The position numbers and the translations under genes are program-made. From Poronia punctata (lineage: Eukaryota; Ascomycota; Sordariomycetes; Xylariales; Xylariaceae): 64,000 bases of DNA. The DNA is taken from contig MU401647.1 in the NCBI GenBank assembly GCA_022579005.1, positions 1 to 64,000 on the forward strand. The letters run 5' to 3'. Numbering within the stretch: position 1 is the first letter of the stretch; each line of letters starts with the position of its first letter. This document shows, one piece after another, positions 24,155 through 37,690 of the stretch. The notes under the pieces are model-generated. The model worked only from the letters and a program-made list of their open reading frames with translations, searched no databases and was not told the DNA's origin.

Positions 24155-27100
24155 CAATCCCCGCAATCAACAGTGCCATGCCATACCCCTGAACCGCTCC
24201 TTTTAGCACCGATTCGTCCCTACTAATGTCCCCTGTAATACACCTAGCGTAGGGAGCTTAGGTATTTCCACATTAGGGCTGTCTGCCGCTTTAGCCAATC
24301 AACTGTTGGCTGGGCACAAAGTCTCCTGGTTGTGATCAAGGTCACGCATGGAAGCCAGTAATGCTTTCTTTCCTCATACCTATCGTCAAAAAGACATACT
24401 ACTGGCAAAAGAACCTCATGGTCGGCACTCGGTAGCATTAACTATCCCAAACCGTCCTAACTTTACTTTGTCGCATCTAATCTCGCTGCCCTTTTGCAAC
24501 GTTACTGAACAATTGCGCGGGATGGTGCCCACCATCGTAACAGGCCGTATCGCAGCAGCGACGAGAGCGTCCACGAGCTTTACGAGTAGTATCCCAAGAC
24601 TACCTAAGATGATAGACACCACCATGAGATATGATAGATCGAAGCAGAACAACTATTGCACCTTGGTTTTTGAGCATCAAGTAACTGCGAGGCAAGCCTA
24701 AGGGAGAGAGAGAACAAGGCCTCGTTTTCACTTGTCAAAACCGAGCGGGTCGTTCCGTTCGTTGCTTGGCAGGGGAATTTATTTCACTTTTTGTCAGCGT
24801 CCCCTATCCAAAGGATTGGAAATAGACACCTGATTACTGACCTCGCCGTACGGAATCGGGCCGACGGCAAATGCATCGAAACCCTTATGTCTAGTCTAAC
24901 AGGGGATTACACACCTACCAATTCGATATTAAGGTGAAAATAGACTTTTGTTCTAGACTTGAGTTAATAGTCCAAAGAGGGTTCCGTGGCAAGCCGAAAG
25001 GATACATCATACTCTATAACGACTTAGGTAAGAGGTAGGTAACGCCGTATCATGTGCCTCAAATCCGCGGCCGAATGGATAGGAGACACTTCAAAAGATG
25101 ACAAGGAGCTAGGAGATCAAGAGTCATCTTTCAGTCAGATACAAGTAGGCATCATGTCTGCGACAAACTAAGGAAAATGGTCGTATAAGATCTCGAATGA
25201 GGGATCAGTTATAAGAAGCTAGAGAATGGGGGCATATCTAGGTGACGACAAAAGGTGAGGCTCTTGAAGTGATTTGCAAGATCGACAGCCTACTTCCTGT
25301 TCCTGAACCCCATGTGCTGCTCTAGACTCGCTTGACAGATTATGTGTACCCAGAACTGCCAGAATCCCAGATTATGTTTCCCCAGCTTCGAGGTCCACGG
25401 TTCACGGCATATACCCACTAACGAAGGATTCGCCGGCCCCAAAGCAGAAACAACGATTAAAGTGTGTAACGTGTCTAACACCCCGGGTCTCATAATTTAT
25501 CGTACCTTACCCGAACAAAGGTAAAAAAGAAGACCATTGTTTAGGAAAATGAGCTTTCGCCAGACTTGAGAGCCTTCCTAACTGGCGATGTTGGTATAAC
25601 GGGTTGTAACTTGGACACAAATAACAGAAGCAAGGTTTCGGCATTAGTTGGCGAGATTGTATCCAAGACAGGGGAACGAGTACCCAAGGTAACCTACGAG
25701 GGAGACTAAAAGGTTAGACGCTGGCAGCTTATACACCCCTGTCTAGCAACATTAGACAAAGCATGAACCTTACCTACCTGTCCAAACTTAGTATCACGAT
25801 AACCTCCAGACAAATGATCTCTGTACCTTGCATAGTACCTACCATCGTCAAATTTGGCTGTTCAGGAGACCATCTCACCTCCACCTTCAACGATGGACAT
25901 GTCTACAAGAAACACCAAAAAAGGAGTTAATCTCGCCAAAGATAAATGTCCTGCCGAAAAAGGATCAACAATCTAGCTTCCTTTCAAGGAAGGTGATCTC
26001 TAGCCATGTGTGCATCCAGACCCCAGACTACCTATCTAGACTTTAGACTCCAGACTCCAGAGCCAAGTATCCGTCCATTGCGAAGTCATGGCAAATTGCT
26101 TCCAACTTCCTGTTGTCTTGATTGGTGCCTTGCATCCTTTCGAGTTGAGGTTTAGGTATGGCTGCGTGAGTGTCTCGCCATATCTGGAACCCCGGGGAAT
26201 GAAACCTACCTACCTACCTAACCTACCTTACTGAATGTCTGGGGGCCATGAGGTGTTAGTGTTGGGACCCCATCCACAAGGTATGGTAACGAATGTCTAA
26301 TTAGATAGGTAAGTAGGTATATACATCACGTTTCCATCGGCGCTAACCTAGGTACCAGATTCATGCGCATAGTATCCGATGGTCGTTGGTATGGTCAATC
26401 CGTGTCGAGTAATTGCAACGTTGTGATGTTACGCGTCATCTCCAAAGGAGCTTATCCTAGCATTATTTCGTCTCTTTGCGATATAATAGGGTCTGAGCTA
26501 CATGGTCCTACATGAAGAGCAGGATATAAACCGGTATGTATGAAGCGCAGGTAGGAGTCATTTCTAACCCTAGACTGGCGACTTTGATTTATCCCCTTCT
26601 CCTCCGGGTTGGCCGAGCTGGCCGGATATTGTTTCCTAGACGGTACACTTTTCTTCTCTCAAGTAGGTAGGTATATAAGAACATGTAATCTTTACACCTA
26701 GCTTGCATTCTTCTTCAATCAGCTGTATATCCCTCAGTCCTTATAAGTCGGTAGTTCGCGCTGCAGACACATTTCCATGCCTGTTCTCATCATCGTCAAA
26801 GGGTCGGTCGGAGTCGCCGTACTCTGACTAAACTACATACAGAACATTTCTCGGGACTCTAGAAATCTCGTCTATATCAAGAGACTTGAAACGATTTCTC
26901 AGAACGAGTCTTATGTTTATTTTCTTTGTTTTCAATATTCGATAGCCCTGTGCAAGGCCAAGTGGCACAAGTGGTCTACGACATCGAGACGGAAGCTCTA
27001 TGATGGGGGTAAGTGCAGTCTTCTCCTCAGACCTCTTATATATCTCACAGAGACAATGAAAATTTAGACTGGGAGCAACTAGGCAGCTCGAGAAAGCTTC

Positions 27101-27467
27101 TTCCTTGCTGTAGACTCGAATCTAGCAATCCGAAGGCATTGAATCACGCAAGGTTTTATCGAACACCCTTTCTTCTCTATTCCCTCTTTTGCCTACCTAT
27201 CCAAGACATGATCTCAAGTCAGGCAATGGAGGATAGGGCTGTCGAGTTCTATTGTTAGCTAATTTGTATTTTGACAGAGTTATACCACATATCGTAAATG
27301 GTGTGTGAAAGCGTATATCGCCCTTTGCAGAAAAGAGAGGCACAAGCGTGATCGGGCACATGAGTACTGGATACCTATCTGTTTTGCTCAGATTCAAGAG
27401 GTCTGAATAACCCACTAATGAGGTACGATACCCGCAGAAAACGCGGGCCGCTCCGAGCTGCCATGAC
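24155..27467. other. Long intergenic region, no supported gene
   Basis: 3.3 kb of ordinary composition. A minus-strand open frame at 24652-24416 (78 residues) has one hydrophobic segment (VVSIILGSLGILLVKLV), two cysteines and possible N-glycosylation sites (NCS, NAT); it reads protein-like but has no family, promoter or splice support, so I do not call it a gene. CCTA/TAGG clusters occur at about 26206-26228 and 26303-26320. Confidence 0.5.
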
Positions 27468-27488
27468 AAAGAAGGATATAAGCTTGCA
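27468..27488 (+). repeat. Left copy of a 21-bp direct repeat flanking the nested retroelement block
   Basis: 21 bases beginning AAAGAAGGATATAAGC are identical to 42288-42308; after one C/T mismatch both copies continue CA. The repeats lie 14.8 kb apart, one on each side of the AT-rich block, in otherwise unrelated sequence. They look like a target duplication or a duplicated junction, but are longer than the 5 bp expected for LTR elements. Confidence 0.85.
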
Positions 27489-30174
27489 CCAGGGTATCTG
27501 GATCTTAAAAGTGACGAAAAAGGTAATTCTATTCTGTTCGGATCTATCTACTCTAATCCCCTTATTTAAATATAAATAACAAGGATTTAAGGTTTACAAC
27601 TATAGTATAAAAGTCACCTATTAAAAAGGTTGCTCCTTAAATTATAAAATTTATAAATAAGTCTAACAAATAAAATTAAAAAGTTTTAGTAATTAAAGCT
27701 TTTAAAATTAAAAAATTGTAAATCTAATTTTAACAAACAAACAAAAATAAAAAAGTCTGCGCTTTGCAGTTAAAAAATAAAGTTATTATAAGCTTGCTAA
27801 ATAAAGCAATAAGTAGCAAATATAAAAGGTTAAGCTTAATTAAATAGTTAATAAATATATATACTTATTTTTATAAGCAACACTAAGTTATTTTTTTAAC
27901 GCAAATATCTTTTTTATAGTTTAAAAACTTTTAATAAGTTTTTATAATAATTATATAAAAATATTAGTAACTTGTTTAAGTTAATTAATTTAAATAACAG
28001 CTTACTAAAATGCTTTTTAATAATAAACAAACTTTTTTATTATAAAGTTAGCTTTTATAGCTTTTTTTTTTATAATAACATTATAAAATTTTTAAGCTAA
28101 ATTTTTAAAACTTTTATATTATATTAATATTTTTTAAATTTACATTTAATTAATATGCTTTTTAAAATGCTTTTTTAATTTGCTTATACTTTAGTTATAA
28201 GCTTTACTTATAATAATATAAGCTTATTTTTTATTAATAAGTTAAATTTTTAAAAGCTAGTAAGATTTTTAAAATAGCTTAATTAGCTAATAAAAACTTT
28301 AATTTTAATAACTTATAAAATATAACCTTATATAGTATTTTAACTAGTAATAATTTAATTAATGCTATTAGTTTACTATTATAATATAAAATTGCTTTTA
28401 ATAATTAGTTAGCTTATACTACGTTTATAAAAGTAATTTTTTAAGCACTTATTAAAAGATTTTTATATATACTTTTACTATTTTAATAAATTTATAAGAT
28501 TTTAAAAGTAAATTAATAAGTTTAGTGCCTATTTTTTAAAATATATAACTAAATTTTTTTAAAATAAAAGCTTTTTTAAAATCTATATATACTTTTAATA
28601 AAATAACGCTAACAAAATACCTTTATTTTGCAATCTTAATTTTTGCTAAACTTTTTTTATAGTTTTTTATAAGTATAGCTTAAGCAAAACAGCTAAAATA
28701 ATTTACTAATAGTAAATAATAATAATATTTTTTAAATATTTTAAAAAATAGTTTAATAAAATTTATAATAATAACTTAAAATAGTACTATTATTATAACA
28801 AAAAAATTAAAAGCTTTTAATATAGCTAGCCTATACTTAGCATAGCGTATATATTTTAAGTAATAATTTTATATATTTTTTGCTATAGTTAGCTAGTATA
28901 CTAATTTGCTTATTTTTTAAAACGTTATTGCTACTAAAAAATAACTTAAATTATTATAAGCTTGCTTAAAAGCTTTTACTACTTTATTTTAATATATATA
29001 TAACCTTTATATTTTTTACTATTAATGCTTAAGCTAATTTTTATAAATTTAATAATTTTATACTTATTTAAGCAGTACTTTTTATTTTATTTTATTTAAT
29101 AAATTATAATATCTTTTTTTTAAAAGCTTGTAAATATTTAAATACTATAATTTAGCTTTATACTTTAAATTATATATAAAATTTTTAAAACTTAATATTA
29201 AGTTACTTAGTAACTAAAATTTATTTAATTTATTAAACTAGTTTTATATAGTATAAAAATATAATTTTAAGTTTACTTATTTAGTAGCTTAATAGTTAGC
29301 TTTAATTAAAGCTTTTACTTTTTTTTTTAAAAGCTTTAATAAAATATTTTTATACTTTTTTTACTATTTTTTTAAATTTATTTACTATAATTATTTAATT
29401 TGCCAAGCTTTTTTAAAATACTAAAATTATAATTATTTTCTTTAAATATTGTTTTTAATAAAGCATTTATAGCTTTATTTTTTTTTTAAAAATATATTAA
29501 ATTTAAATATTTAACTATTTAAGCTTATTAGCTTATTTAATATAAATACTTTTATAATATATTAAGTTAATAAAAAAGCTAAGTAATAAGTAATTAGTAT
29601 ATATAATTAACTATTTTCTAAATAGTATAATAAAGTATTAAATATAATAACGTAAAAGCTTTATAATAATTAAAAGCTTATATTTATATATTTTATAGTT
29701 TTTTTAAGTTTTTATAAACAAAAAATTATTATATATTAAAAAAATATTAATTTTATTTTAAATTTATATAATAAAAAGTTTGCTACTATATTTTAAAGCA
29801 TTAGTAAATGCTTTTACCTCTTTATTATAAATATATTTATATATTTTTATAATAGCTAAAAATTACATTTTTAATAAGTTAAAAGCTAAAGCTTTTATAT
29901 AGTTTTATTACTACTTAATAAATTTAGTTAATTTAGTTAACAATTTTATAATTTTAGCAAAATTTTTAATTTATTTATAAGTATAGCTAATAGCTTTTAA
30001 AAATAATTTTATAGCTATTTAATTTATTAATATAAGCTATATTTAAATTTTTTTGCTTTTTTTTAATATTACTTATAAGCTTTTATAAATATAATAAAGC
30101 ACTTTTAATACTACTATTTTAATACATTTAAAGTAAATTTTCTTAAAAAATAACTTTAGTATAGCTTATGCTAT

Positions 30175-30360
30175 TTTTAGCAAAAAATTAAGCTTAATAA
30201 ATTCTTATTATGCTTAAAAATCTTTATAAAATAAAAATATATTATTTATATAAAAAAATATAAGTACTATATTTTCTAAACTATATAATTATAGTAATAA
30301 ATTTTTAAAATTTAAAAATAAAATAAAGCTTAGTATGATTTTTATAAGCTTAGTTAAAAA
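30175..30360 (-). pseudogene. Degraded copia-type reverse transcriptase remnant
   Basis: Minus-strand translation, with stops explained as C-to-T or G-to-A changes, gives FFYINNIFLFYKDF at about 30217-30258, matching the copia active-site pattern FFYVDDIVFL with Asp codons changed to Asn (AAT AAT at 30241-30246). Upstream in frame is a LSLxKSxxAL segment near 30333-30356, matching the LYGLKQSP region that precedes the active site in copia RTs. Downstream the reading continues as EFIKLNFLLK. The agreement of two blocks in correct order and spacing supports the call, but heavy mutation limits certainty. Confidence 0.65.
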
Positions 30361-32411
30361 AAAAGCAAACGTTTACAAGCTTTATAATATTTTAATTAAT
30401 TATATTTATAAAAATTTTAAAACAAAAAAAGCAAATATATGTTTATAAAGTAAGTATATAAAGATTACTTAAAACGCGTTTTTTAAATTAAATTTAAAAA
30501 AGCTTTTAGCTGCTAAATTACTTAAGTAATTATAAAATTTAGCAATAAGCAACATATTAATTTTTAGCAAATCTTTATTTATATTTTAATAGTTTAAAGT
30601 AATATATTGCTTTTTTTATAAGTTTAAATTAATAAATATATAATTTTTTATAACTATTATAAGCTAAAATTTTTATAATAAAAGCTTTTTATTTATAATA
30701 ATAGTTAATTTATATATACTAGCATTAATTTCTTTTTATATTAATTTATTTATTTAATATTTTTAAAGTTAAGTTTATATTTTTTATTTAAATCTATTTT
30801 ATAGCTTTACTTTTTTTTTAAGCCTTATATAATATTTATATAAATTAGTTACTTATATGTTTATAATACTAAAAACATTAAAATCTTAATATATATAAAA
30901 AGTCTTTATAATATCTTTTTAAAAATTATTTAATACTAATAAACCTAAATAAATTTTAAATCTTTTAAACTAAGCTTTTACTTTTAATAAAAAAACCTTT
31001 TTAGTAGTTACTATAAGTTAGCAAACAGGTCTCCTTTAAATAAAAAATAGTACTATTATTTTTAAAAAGCTTTTAGCAAATTTTAACAATTTTATATATA
31101 CTTTCTTTTTTTTTAAAGTAACGTATTAACTAATTACTAAATCTTCTATATTAAAAATTATTAACATTAATTTTAAAATATAATATGCAGCTTTTTTAGC
31201 ACTATATATATTTAACCTAGGTTTATAATATATAGTTTACTTATAAAAATAAAATATAAATTTAAAAAACTTTATTAAATAATATATTTTTAAAAGCATA
31301 GTATAAAGCTTAATTAATAAGCTTATTTTAATTCTTATAACCTTATTTTTTTTAAATTTAATAACTTAATAGTTTAAAGCAACTTAATAATATAGTTATA
31401 ATAGCTTATTTAATTTTCTAACAAATTATTTAAAGCTTTTAAATTTTTTTTATCTTTGTCTTAAAAACTATTAAAGCTTTTAAATTTATTTAAATCTTTT
31501 ATTTTTAATTTGTTTAGCTTTTTAAAGCTATTTTTAAGTTTAGTTTAATAAGAGGTCTATTTAGTAATAAAAATAGTTTATAACCTTTAAACTAAATTAT
31601 TATAAGTTTTCTAATCTTTATATAAAGGTTTTTTTAACTTTTATTTCTTATACTTAAAATACTTAAGTATATATTAATTACTATAGCTACGTTTTATAAC
31701 TATAAAAGTTTTAAAATTATACAAATTTTGTTATTTATCTTATAATTTATTATAAAAGCTTTAACAATAGCTTATATAATATACTATGTTTTTTTAATGC
31801 CTAGTATTATAATAACATAGTATATTACCTTTACTAAGTCTTTGCTTAATGTTTAAATAAAAAGCTAATTAAATTTTAAATTTAAAAGCTTAAAAGCTTT
31901 AAAACCTAGCTTTTTTACTTTTTTTTAAAATATAATATTAATATTAAATCTTTAGTTAGTCTAAGTAAAATTTTTTAGCAATAATTTAGTTAATTATTTT
32001 TTATCTTTTTTATAATAAAAAATTAAAATAACTTTTTAAGCAGCAATAGCTAAGTATATTAAAGCTAAATTTAAGTTTAAATATATTAATTTTTTAGTTT
32101 AAGCTATTAATCTAGTCTTTTTCTAAGCTTTTATAATAATTTAAGTAGCTATATGCTTTATAGCTAAAAAAGCATTAAAACTAACCTAAAATAAATTTAT
32201 TAAACTTATTTTAACTTAAATTTAATTAGCCAGCTTTTTATAGTTTAAAAGTCCTTTTTTTAACTTGCTATAAATCTTTTTAGCACAACAAAAAGCTTTT
32301 TGCTTTTTGTTTTCTTTATATCTTTTGCCTTTTTTTTTATTTAAAAGTAACTTAATAAAAATTAATTTTTTTTTATTATATTTTTGCTTTAAAAGTTTTT
32401 TAAATGCTTTT

Positions 32412-32416
32412 ATAAG
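32412..32416 (+). repeat. Left target duplication (ATAAG) of the Ty3/gypsy element
   Basis: ATAAG immediately before the left LTR; the same five bases follow the right LTR at 40308-40312. Confidence 0.85.
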
Positions 32417-32615
32417 TAATACAACGTATTATAAAAGGACCTATTATAAGGATAGAGTCCTATAGCTTTAAATTAAATAGCTAGATTAAATAAAAACTAG
32501 CGCACTAAGGTTAATTAGTTAGTAATAACTAATTAACCTAACCTTGCTAGATTTTTTGTTTTTTACATTATTAATTTATAAAATTTACTATACTACTTTA
32601 TAGTTTTTTTTATTA
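32417..32615 (+). repeat. 5' LTR of the Ty3/gypsy element
   Basis: 199-bp repeat starting TAATACAACGTATTATAAAA. It contains a perfect 13-bp palindrome, GGTTAATTAGTTA/TAACTAATTAACC with a 4-base loop, at 32509-32538. Its outer end retains more G and C than its inner end. Confidence 0.9.
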
Positions 32616-35600
32616 AATAGTGTAGTAAGTATATAATTAATATAATTAATTTTAGTTATTTTCTATTTTTTTTGCAGCAGCAAATAGGTATAAATTAAAA
32701 AGTTTATTGTTTTTTTAAACTTTAAAGCTTAATTTGCACTTTTTTAAAGGCGCAAAGCCCTTTTAAGCAAAGTAACATTGCAAAAGTTGTTTTTTTAAAC
32801 CCTTTGCAAAGCTATTTAATTAAAAAACTAGTTAAAGTTATTTTTTTAAATTTTTTTAATTAATAGCAAGTTAATTACACTTTTATAAAAGCTTTCCTAT
32901 ATTAAGCAAAAACCTTGTAAATAAGTAAAAATTATATAATTTTTTTTAAATAGCTAAAGCTATCTTTATACTATTATATTTAAGTTATAAATAAAGCAAT
33001 TTTTTATAGCGCTAATGTTTATAATTACTTTTGCTAGGGCTTAATTTATTAAAATGCTTAGCTATACTTTATACGTTATAAATTGCTTATTTTTGTAAAC
33101 TTATAAAGTATAAAAGCATTATATAAAACGCTTATTTTTTTAAATTTATGCTAAATGTTTTTTTTTACTTTTTATTTATTATATATATTTATTTTTTATA
33201 TTTCTTTTTAGTTAAGTAAGCTAAATAAACAAAATAAGTAATAATAGTAGCAAAGCTAATAATAACCTTATTATAAGCAATATTAACAAATTAAGTTATA
33301 AGTTTTAAATAATTTACGCTATTAATATATTAACTTTATTAAATTATTATAATTTACTTAATTTTTAAGTACTACTTAAACTTTAATAAAACTTATAAAA
33401 TAATTTATATACTATAAGCGCAAAAAATATTAAAAAATAAAAAAATAATAAAATAATATAGCAAGCTTTAAAATAAAATATATTTAATTAAAAGCAGTTT
33501 TAAAAGCAAACTAATTAAACTATTAAGTATTTAGTAAATTAAATTAAAAAAGTAAACAATTTTTAAATAAATATAAAATCTAATATAAAGTTTATAATAA
33601 GTAAAATAAACTTATTTATTTAAATTGCTTAAAGCAAGCTAGCAATATTATAACTATTAACTTTAATATAAGTATATTTAATAAGTTAAAAGCAAGTATA
33701 CTTTATATAAAAGCAAGCATACTTTATATAAAATTTAGCGTAACCTAATTTAGCGTACTTTATATAAAAGCAAGCGCGCTTTATAATTTAAAAATAAATT
33801 TAAGTAATATAACTAATATAAAAGCTAAAAATAAAAATAGCGCACTTATAATTTACTTAGTAAGCGTTTAAACTTTATATATTTAAAATAAATATATTAT
33901 ATAAAAAATTTTTAAACTTTAAAAGCTTTTTTTTAAGCTTAAGTTAAGCTAATAACTTTTATAAAAATAGCAATACTTTATTATAAGTTAACTTTTAATT
34001 AACTAATTATATACTTTTTAAAAATAATTAACTTTAAGTTTAATTTGTAAAGCTTTTAACTTAATAATTTTTAATTTAACTTTTAATTAAACTAATAATA
34101 ATAAATACTTTAAAAAGTTATTTTAACTACTTAAAAAAAACTTAATTTTTTATATTATATATATAGTTAAAATCTAAACAAGAACTATAATAAAATAAAT
34201 AGTAAGCAAAAGCTTTTAAAAAAGACTTTAAAAAAAATCTAAGCAATAGCAATAATAATAGCTTTTTATAAAAACTATTAAAACTTATAAAGCTATAAAA
34301 ACTATTAAGTTTATAAAGATTACTTAAAAGTAATAAATACTTATACTATAACTTAATATTGCTATTTAATAATAATTTTAGTAATTAAAAAATAAAAATT
34401 AAAAAAAAAATATTAGCACTTTTATACTTAACTTTAAAAATTTAAAAAACCTTAGTTAAGTAAACAAAAGATTTAAAATTATTTATATAAACATATAAGC
34501 TTTTATTAATAAAGTTAATACTATATTAAAAAGTATTAAAAGTAGTACTTATAAAAGCTAGTTAGTATAGCTATAGCTTACTTTATTAAGCAAAGCTGCA
34601 GCTTATTAATAAAATTTAATTTTTACTATTAAAAAAAAAAACGCTTTTAAAATAAAAGTATTTAAAAAATAATAAACTAACTTAGCTAACGTTTTATTAT
34701 AGCTTTAAGTATTGCTACTAAAAAAAGCAACTTTTTATAGCTTAAGCTTAAAAATATTGTATATAATAAAAACGTATTAAAAAAATATTTTTAAAAAAAG
34801 CTTAAATACGCTAAAGCAAGTTACTTACTAGCAAGCAATAATTTTAACTAAATAAAAGTAGTTATAGCTATATAGTTAATAATAAACCTAGCTTTAAAGT
34901 AAAATATACTTATATTTAACTAAAAAAAAAGTTTTAGTAAATATTTTAAACTTTTTGCTTATAAAAAAGTAGTACTTTTATTAGCAGCTAAATTTATATA
35001 CTTTTAAGTTTTAAAAAAAAATAAGCAAAGTAGCTAAATAATTTTTTTAAAAACTAAAAGCTACTAATAAAATAAACGCAAAAGGAGCTATAATTATAAT
35101 AAAAGTTAAAATTATAATAACTATAGTTATTATAAAAATAACTATAAAAAAAACAAATACTAATTTAAAAATTAAAAAAAAAAATGGACTTTAAAACAAA
35201 AATAAAAATAAACCTTAAAATAAAAACAAATTTAAAAACAAAAATAAAAAAAAAGACTATTTAAACCTAGCAAAAAAAAAAAAGTTAAATTATAAATTTA
35301 ACTTAGCTAAAAGCTTAATAAATTTATTAAAAAAAAACTTTTTAAATTTAAAGTTAAACAAGGCATTTATAATTATTAACTATAATATATATTATAAATA
35401 TTGTAATAGTATATTTTTAAACTTAAAAAAAAAACGCTATAGCTAAAAGTATACTTAAAAACTAGCAAAGTCTTATAATACCTTTACTTTAAAGCTACTT
35501 AAGCTAAATTATATAAAATATAACTAATTTTTTAAGTTATAAAATTAACTATTTAAGTACTTAAAAAAATACTAAAAGAAAATAAATAAAAAACTTAATT

Positions 35601-37329
35601 TAAAACCTAATAATAAAGTTTATTTTATTAAGTTTAATAAATTAAAAATTTTAAAACTACGTATTTAAGTTATAACCTTTTTAAAAACTTAAACAAAAAA
35701 ACTTATTAGTTAATTTTAATACTTTTACTTATATATTTTAGTTTATATAAAGCTTAAATTTATAAAAATAATTATTTGTTTTAATACTAAAATAGGTTAT
35801 AATATTATTATTTATAACCTATTAAATATAATTATATATACTATTAAAAAATAGTTAAGCAAGGTTTAAAGTATTAGTAGTAAATAAGTTAAGTATACTA
35901 AATAAGCTACTTTAAAAATATATATAGTAAAAATAAGTAAATTTAAAAACAAATAAGTTAAATTTATAATATTTGCATAGGTATTAAATAAAATTATAAA
36001 ATCTTAAATATTATTAAAAACTAATTTTAGCAACACTTATAAAGCTAAAATTAACTTTAAAACTTAAACTATTACGTTTAATATTATAAAAAGTTTTAAT
36101 ATTTTTTTTATAATTTAATTAAAGTTATACTTTTATATTTAAAAAATAACATTAGCTTATAAAGTGCTATTAAAACTAAAAAAAACCTTGTTAGCTTTAA
36201 TTTAATATAAATTATTATTATTAAATTAAAATTTTACTTTTAAACTAATATATAAAAACGCTATTTTTTTGTTTATAAAATTAACTACTTTAAATACTAT
36301 AGTTATAGCTAACTTATTACCTAAGCTAAAAAAGGTTAAAAAAAGTATAAAAGTAAGTACTATTAATAAATAAACTAAAATTAAAATATAAAAAGCTATT
36401 TAAAAAAAATGTTTAAAAGCTATAGCAGTAGTAGCTATAATATTATAAATACTTATACTTATTAAAGTAACTAGCAAAGTAAATATTGCTAATAATATTT
36501 TTATTAAATGCTTAATTAACTTTAAAATATTAAACTTACTTATATATATAGCTTTAGCTACTAAAAAATACTTTACTTTAAGTAAAAAAGTATAGAATAT
36601 AATAACTTAACTAAAAATTGTTAAAGTTTTTAATACTAAAACTAATTAAGTTAAAAATAAGAAAATAAGTAACTTTAAACTTAAAGTATTTAAATTTTTA
36701 TTAACTATAAAAATTTAAAAGCTTTTTAAAATAAAGAAAATTGCTAGGCCTAATAAATAGTTTATATATGCTAAACTAAATTCTGCTGCTAGCAAAATTA
36801 TTTAAAATTTAAAAGATTTTTTAAAAATTTAAACTAATTAAAAAATTATTAATATTTTAAAAAAAAACTAAATAAAAATACTTTTAGTAAATAACTAAAA
36901 ATAAATAAAGTTAAATAGTTAACCTTACTTTTTTAGCGCTAAAAACTAAGCAATTATTAACAAGGTTTTTAATAAGCTATATAAGCAAAGTTAAATAAAA
37001 TAAGTAAATAAACTAAGCTTTTTTACTTATTTAACTTTTATTACTTATTAGCAAGTAAAAAAAAGTATATAAACTAAACTTATAATAAACCTTTAAGCTT
37101 TTAATAAAACAGCTATACTTAATAACTATTTACTACTTTTATAATTAAAAGTAATTAAATTAGTTTAAAAAAAACGCTATATTATTATAGTAAATATTAT
37201 AGCTTTTTTTTACTAATTTAAAGTTTATTTAAATTATTAAAACTAATTTATAGTAATAAGCTTATAAAAACTAAAACATTTTATAGTAGTACTTATAAAA
37301 TTTTATAACTTGCTAGTATATATTTAATA

Positions 37330-37690
37330 TTTTATAAACTAAACATTAAAACTATATAAGTTATTTTATAAAGCTTTTATTAATAATATTATTATATTTT
37401 TAAATAATAAAGCTAGTTATTTAAAATACTTATAAAAAGTATTTAACTTATTTAAATAAAAATAAATTTTAATATTACCTAAAAAGTTGTTTTTAAAATA
37501 CTTTTTTATAAAACTACTAAGCTTTTATATTAACTTTTTTAAAATATTAATAACTAAGCATAAGTTAGCTGCTTTTAAAAACCTTACATTTTTAAACAAT
37601 TTAAAAGCTTTAAAATAGTACTTTAGTAGTAGCAAATTTTTATAAACATTATTACTATACTATACTTAATATATAAAACTTTTATAAAAA
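37330..37690 (+). pseudogene. Degraded Ty3/gypsy reverse transcriptase remnant
   Basis: Plus-strand frame through 37367-37399 reads YKAFINNIIIF, the Ty3/gypsy active site YxAFIDDIIIF with both Asp codons changed to Asn. Before it lies YFIN-TLKLYKLF (family: YIN-TL-PYLD-F). After it come a HLKHL-like segment, then LPKKLFLKYFFIKLLSFYI (family: LSPKKSFLGYPSVKLLGFYV), KLAAFKNLTF-NNLKAL, and near 37620-37700 an LG-TG-LR...YYAQL-PLQ-RK-like tail. Stops all fall where CAA/CGA/TGG codons would give TAA or TAG after C-to-T or G-to-A change. Five blocks in correct order make this firm. Confidence 0.88.

Noticed and set aside
24416..24652. Minus-strand 78-residue membrane-like open frame
   Set aside because: One hydrophobic segment and possible glycosylation sites look attractive, but there is no family, splice or promoter support and a plus-strand frame overlaps it.
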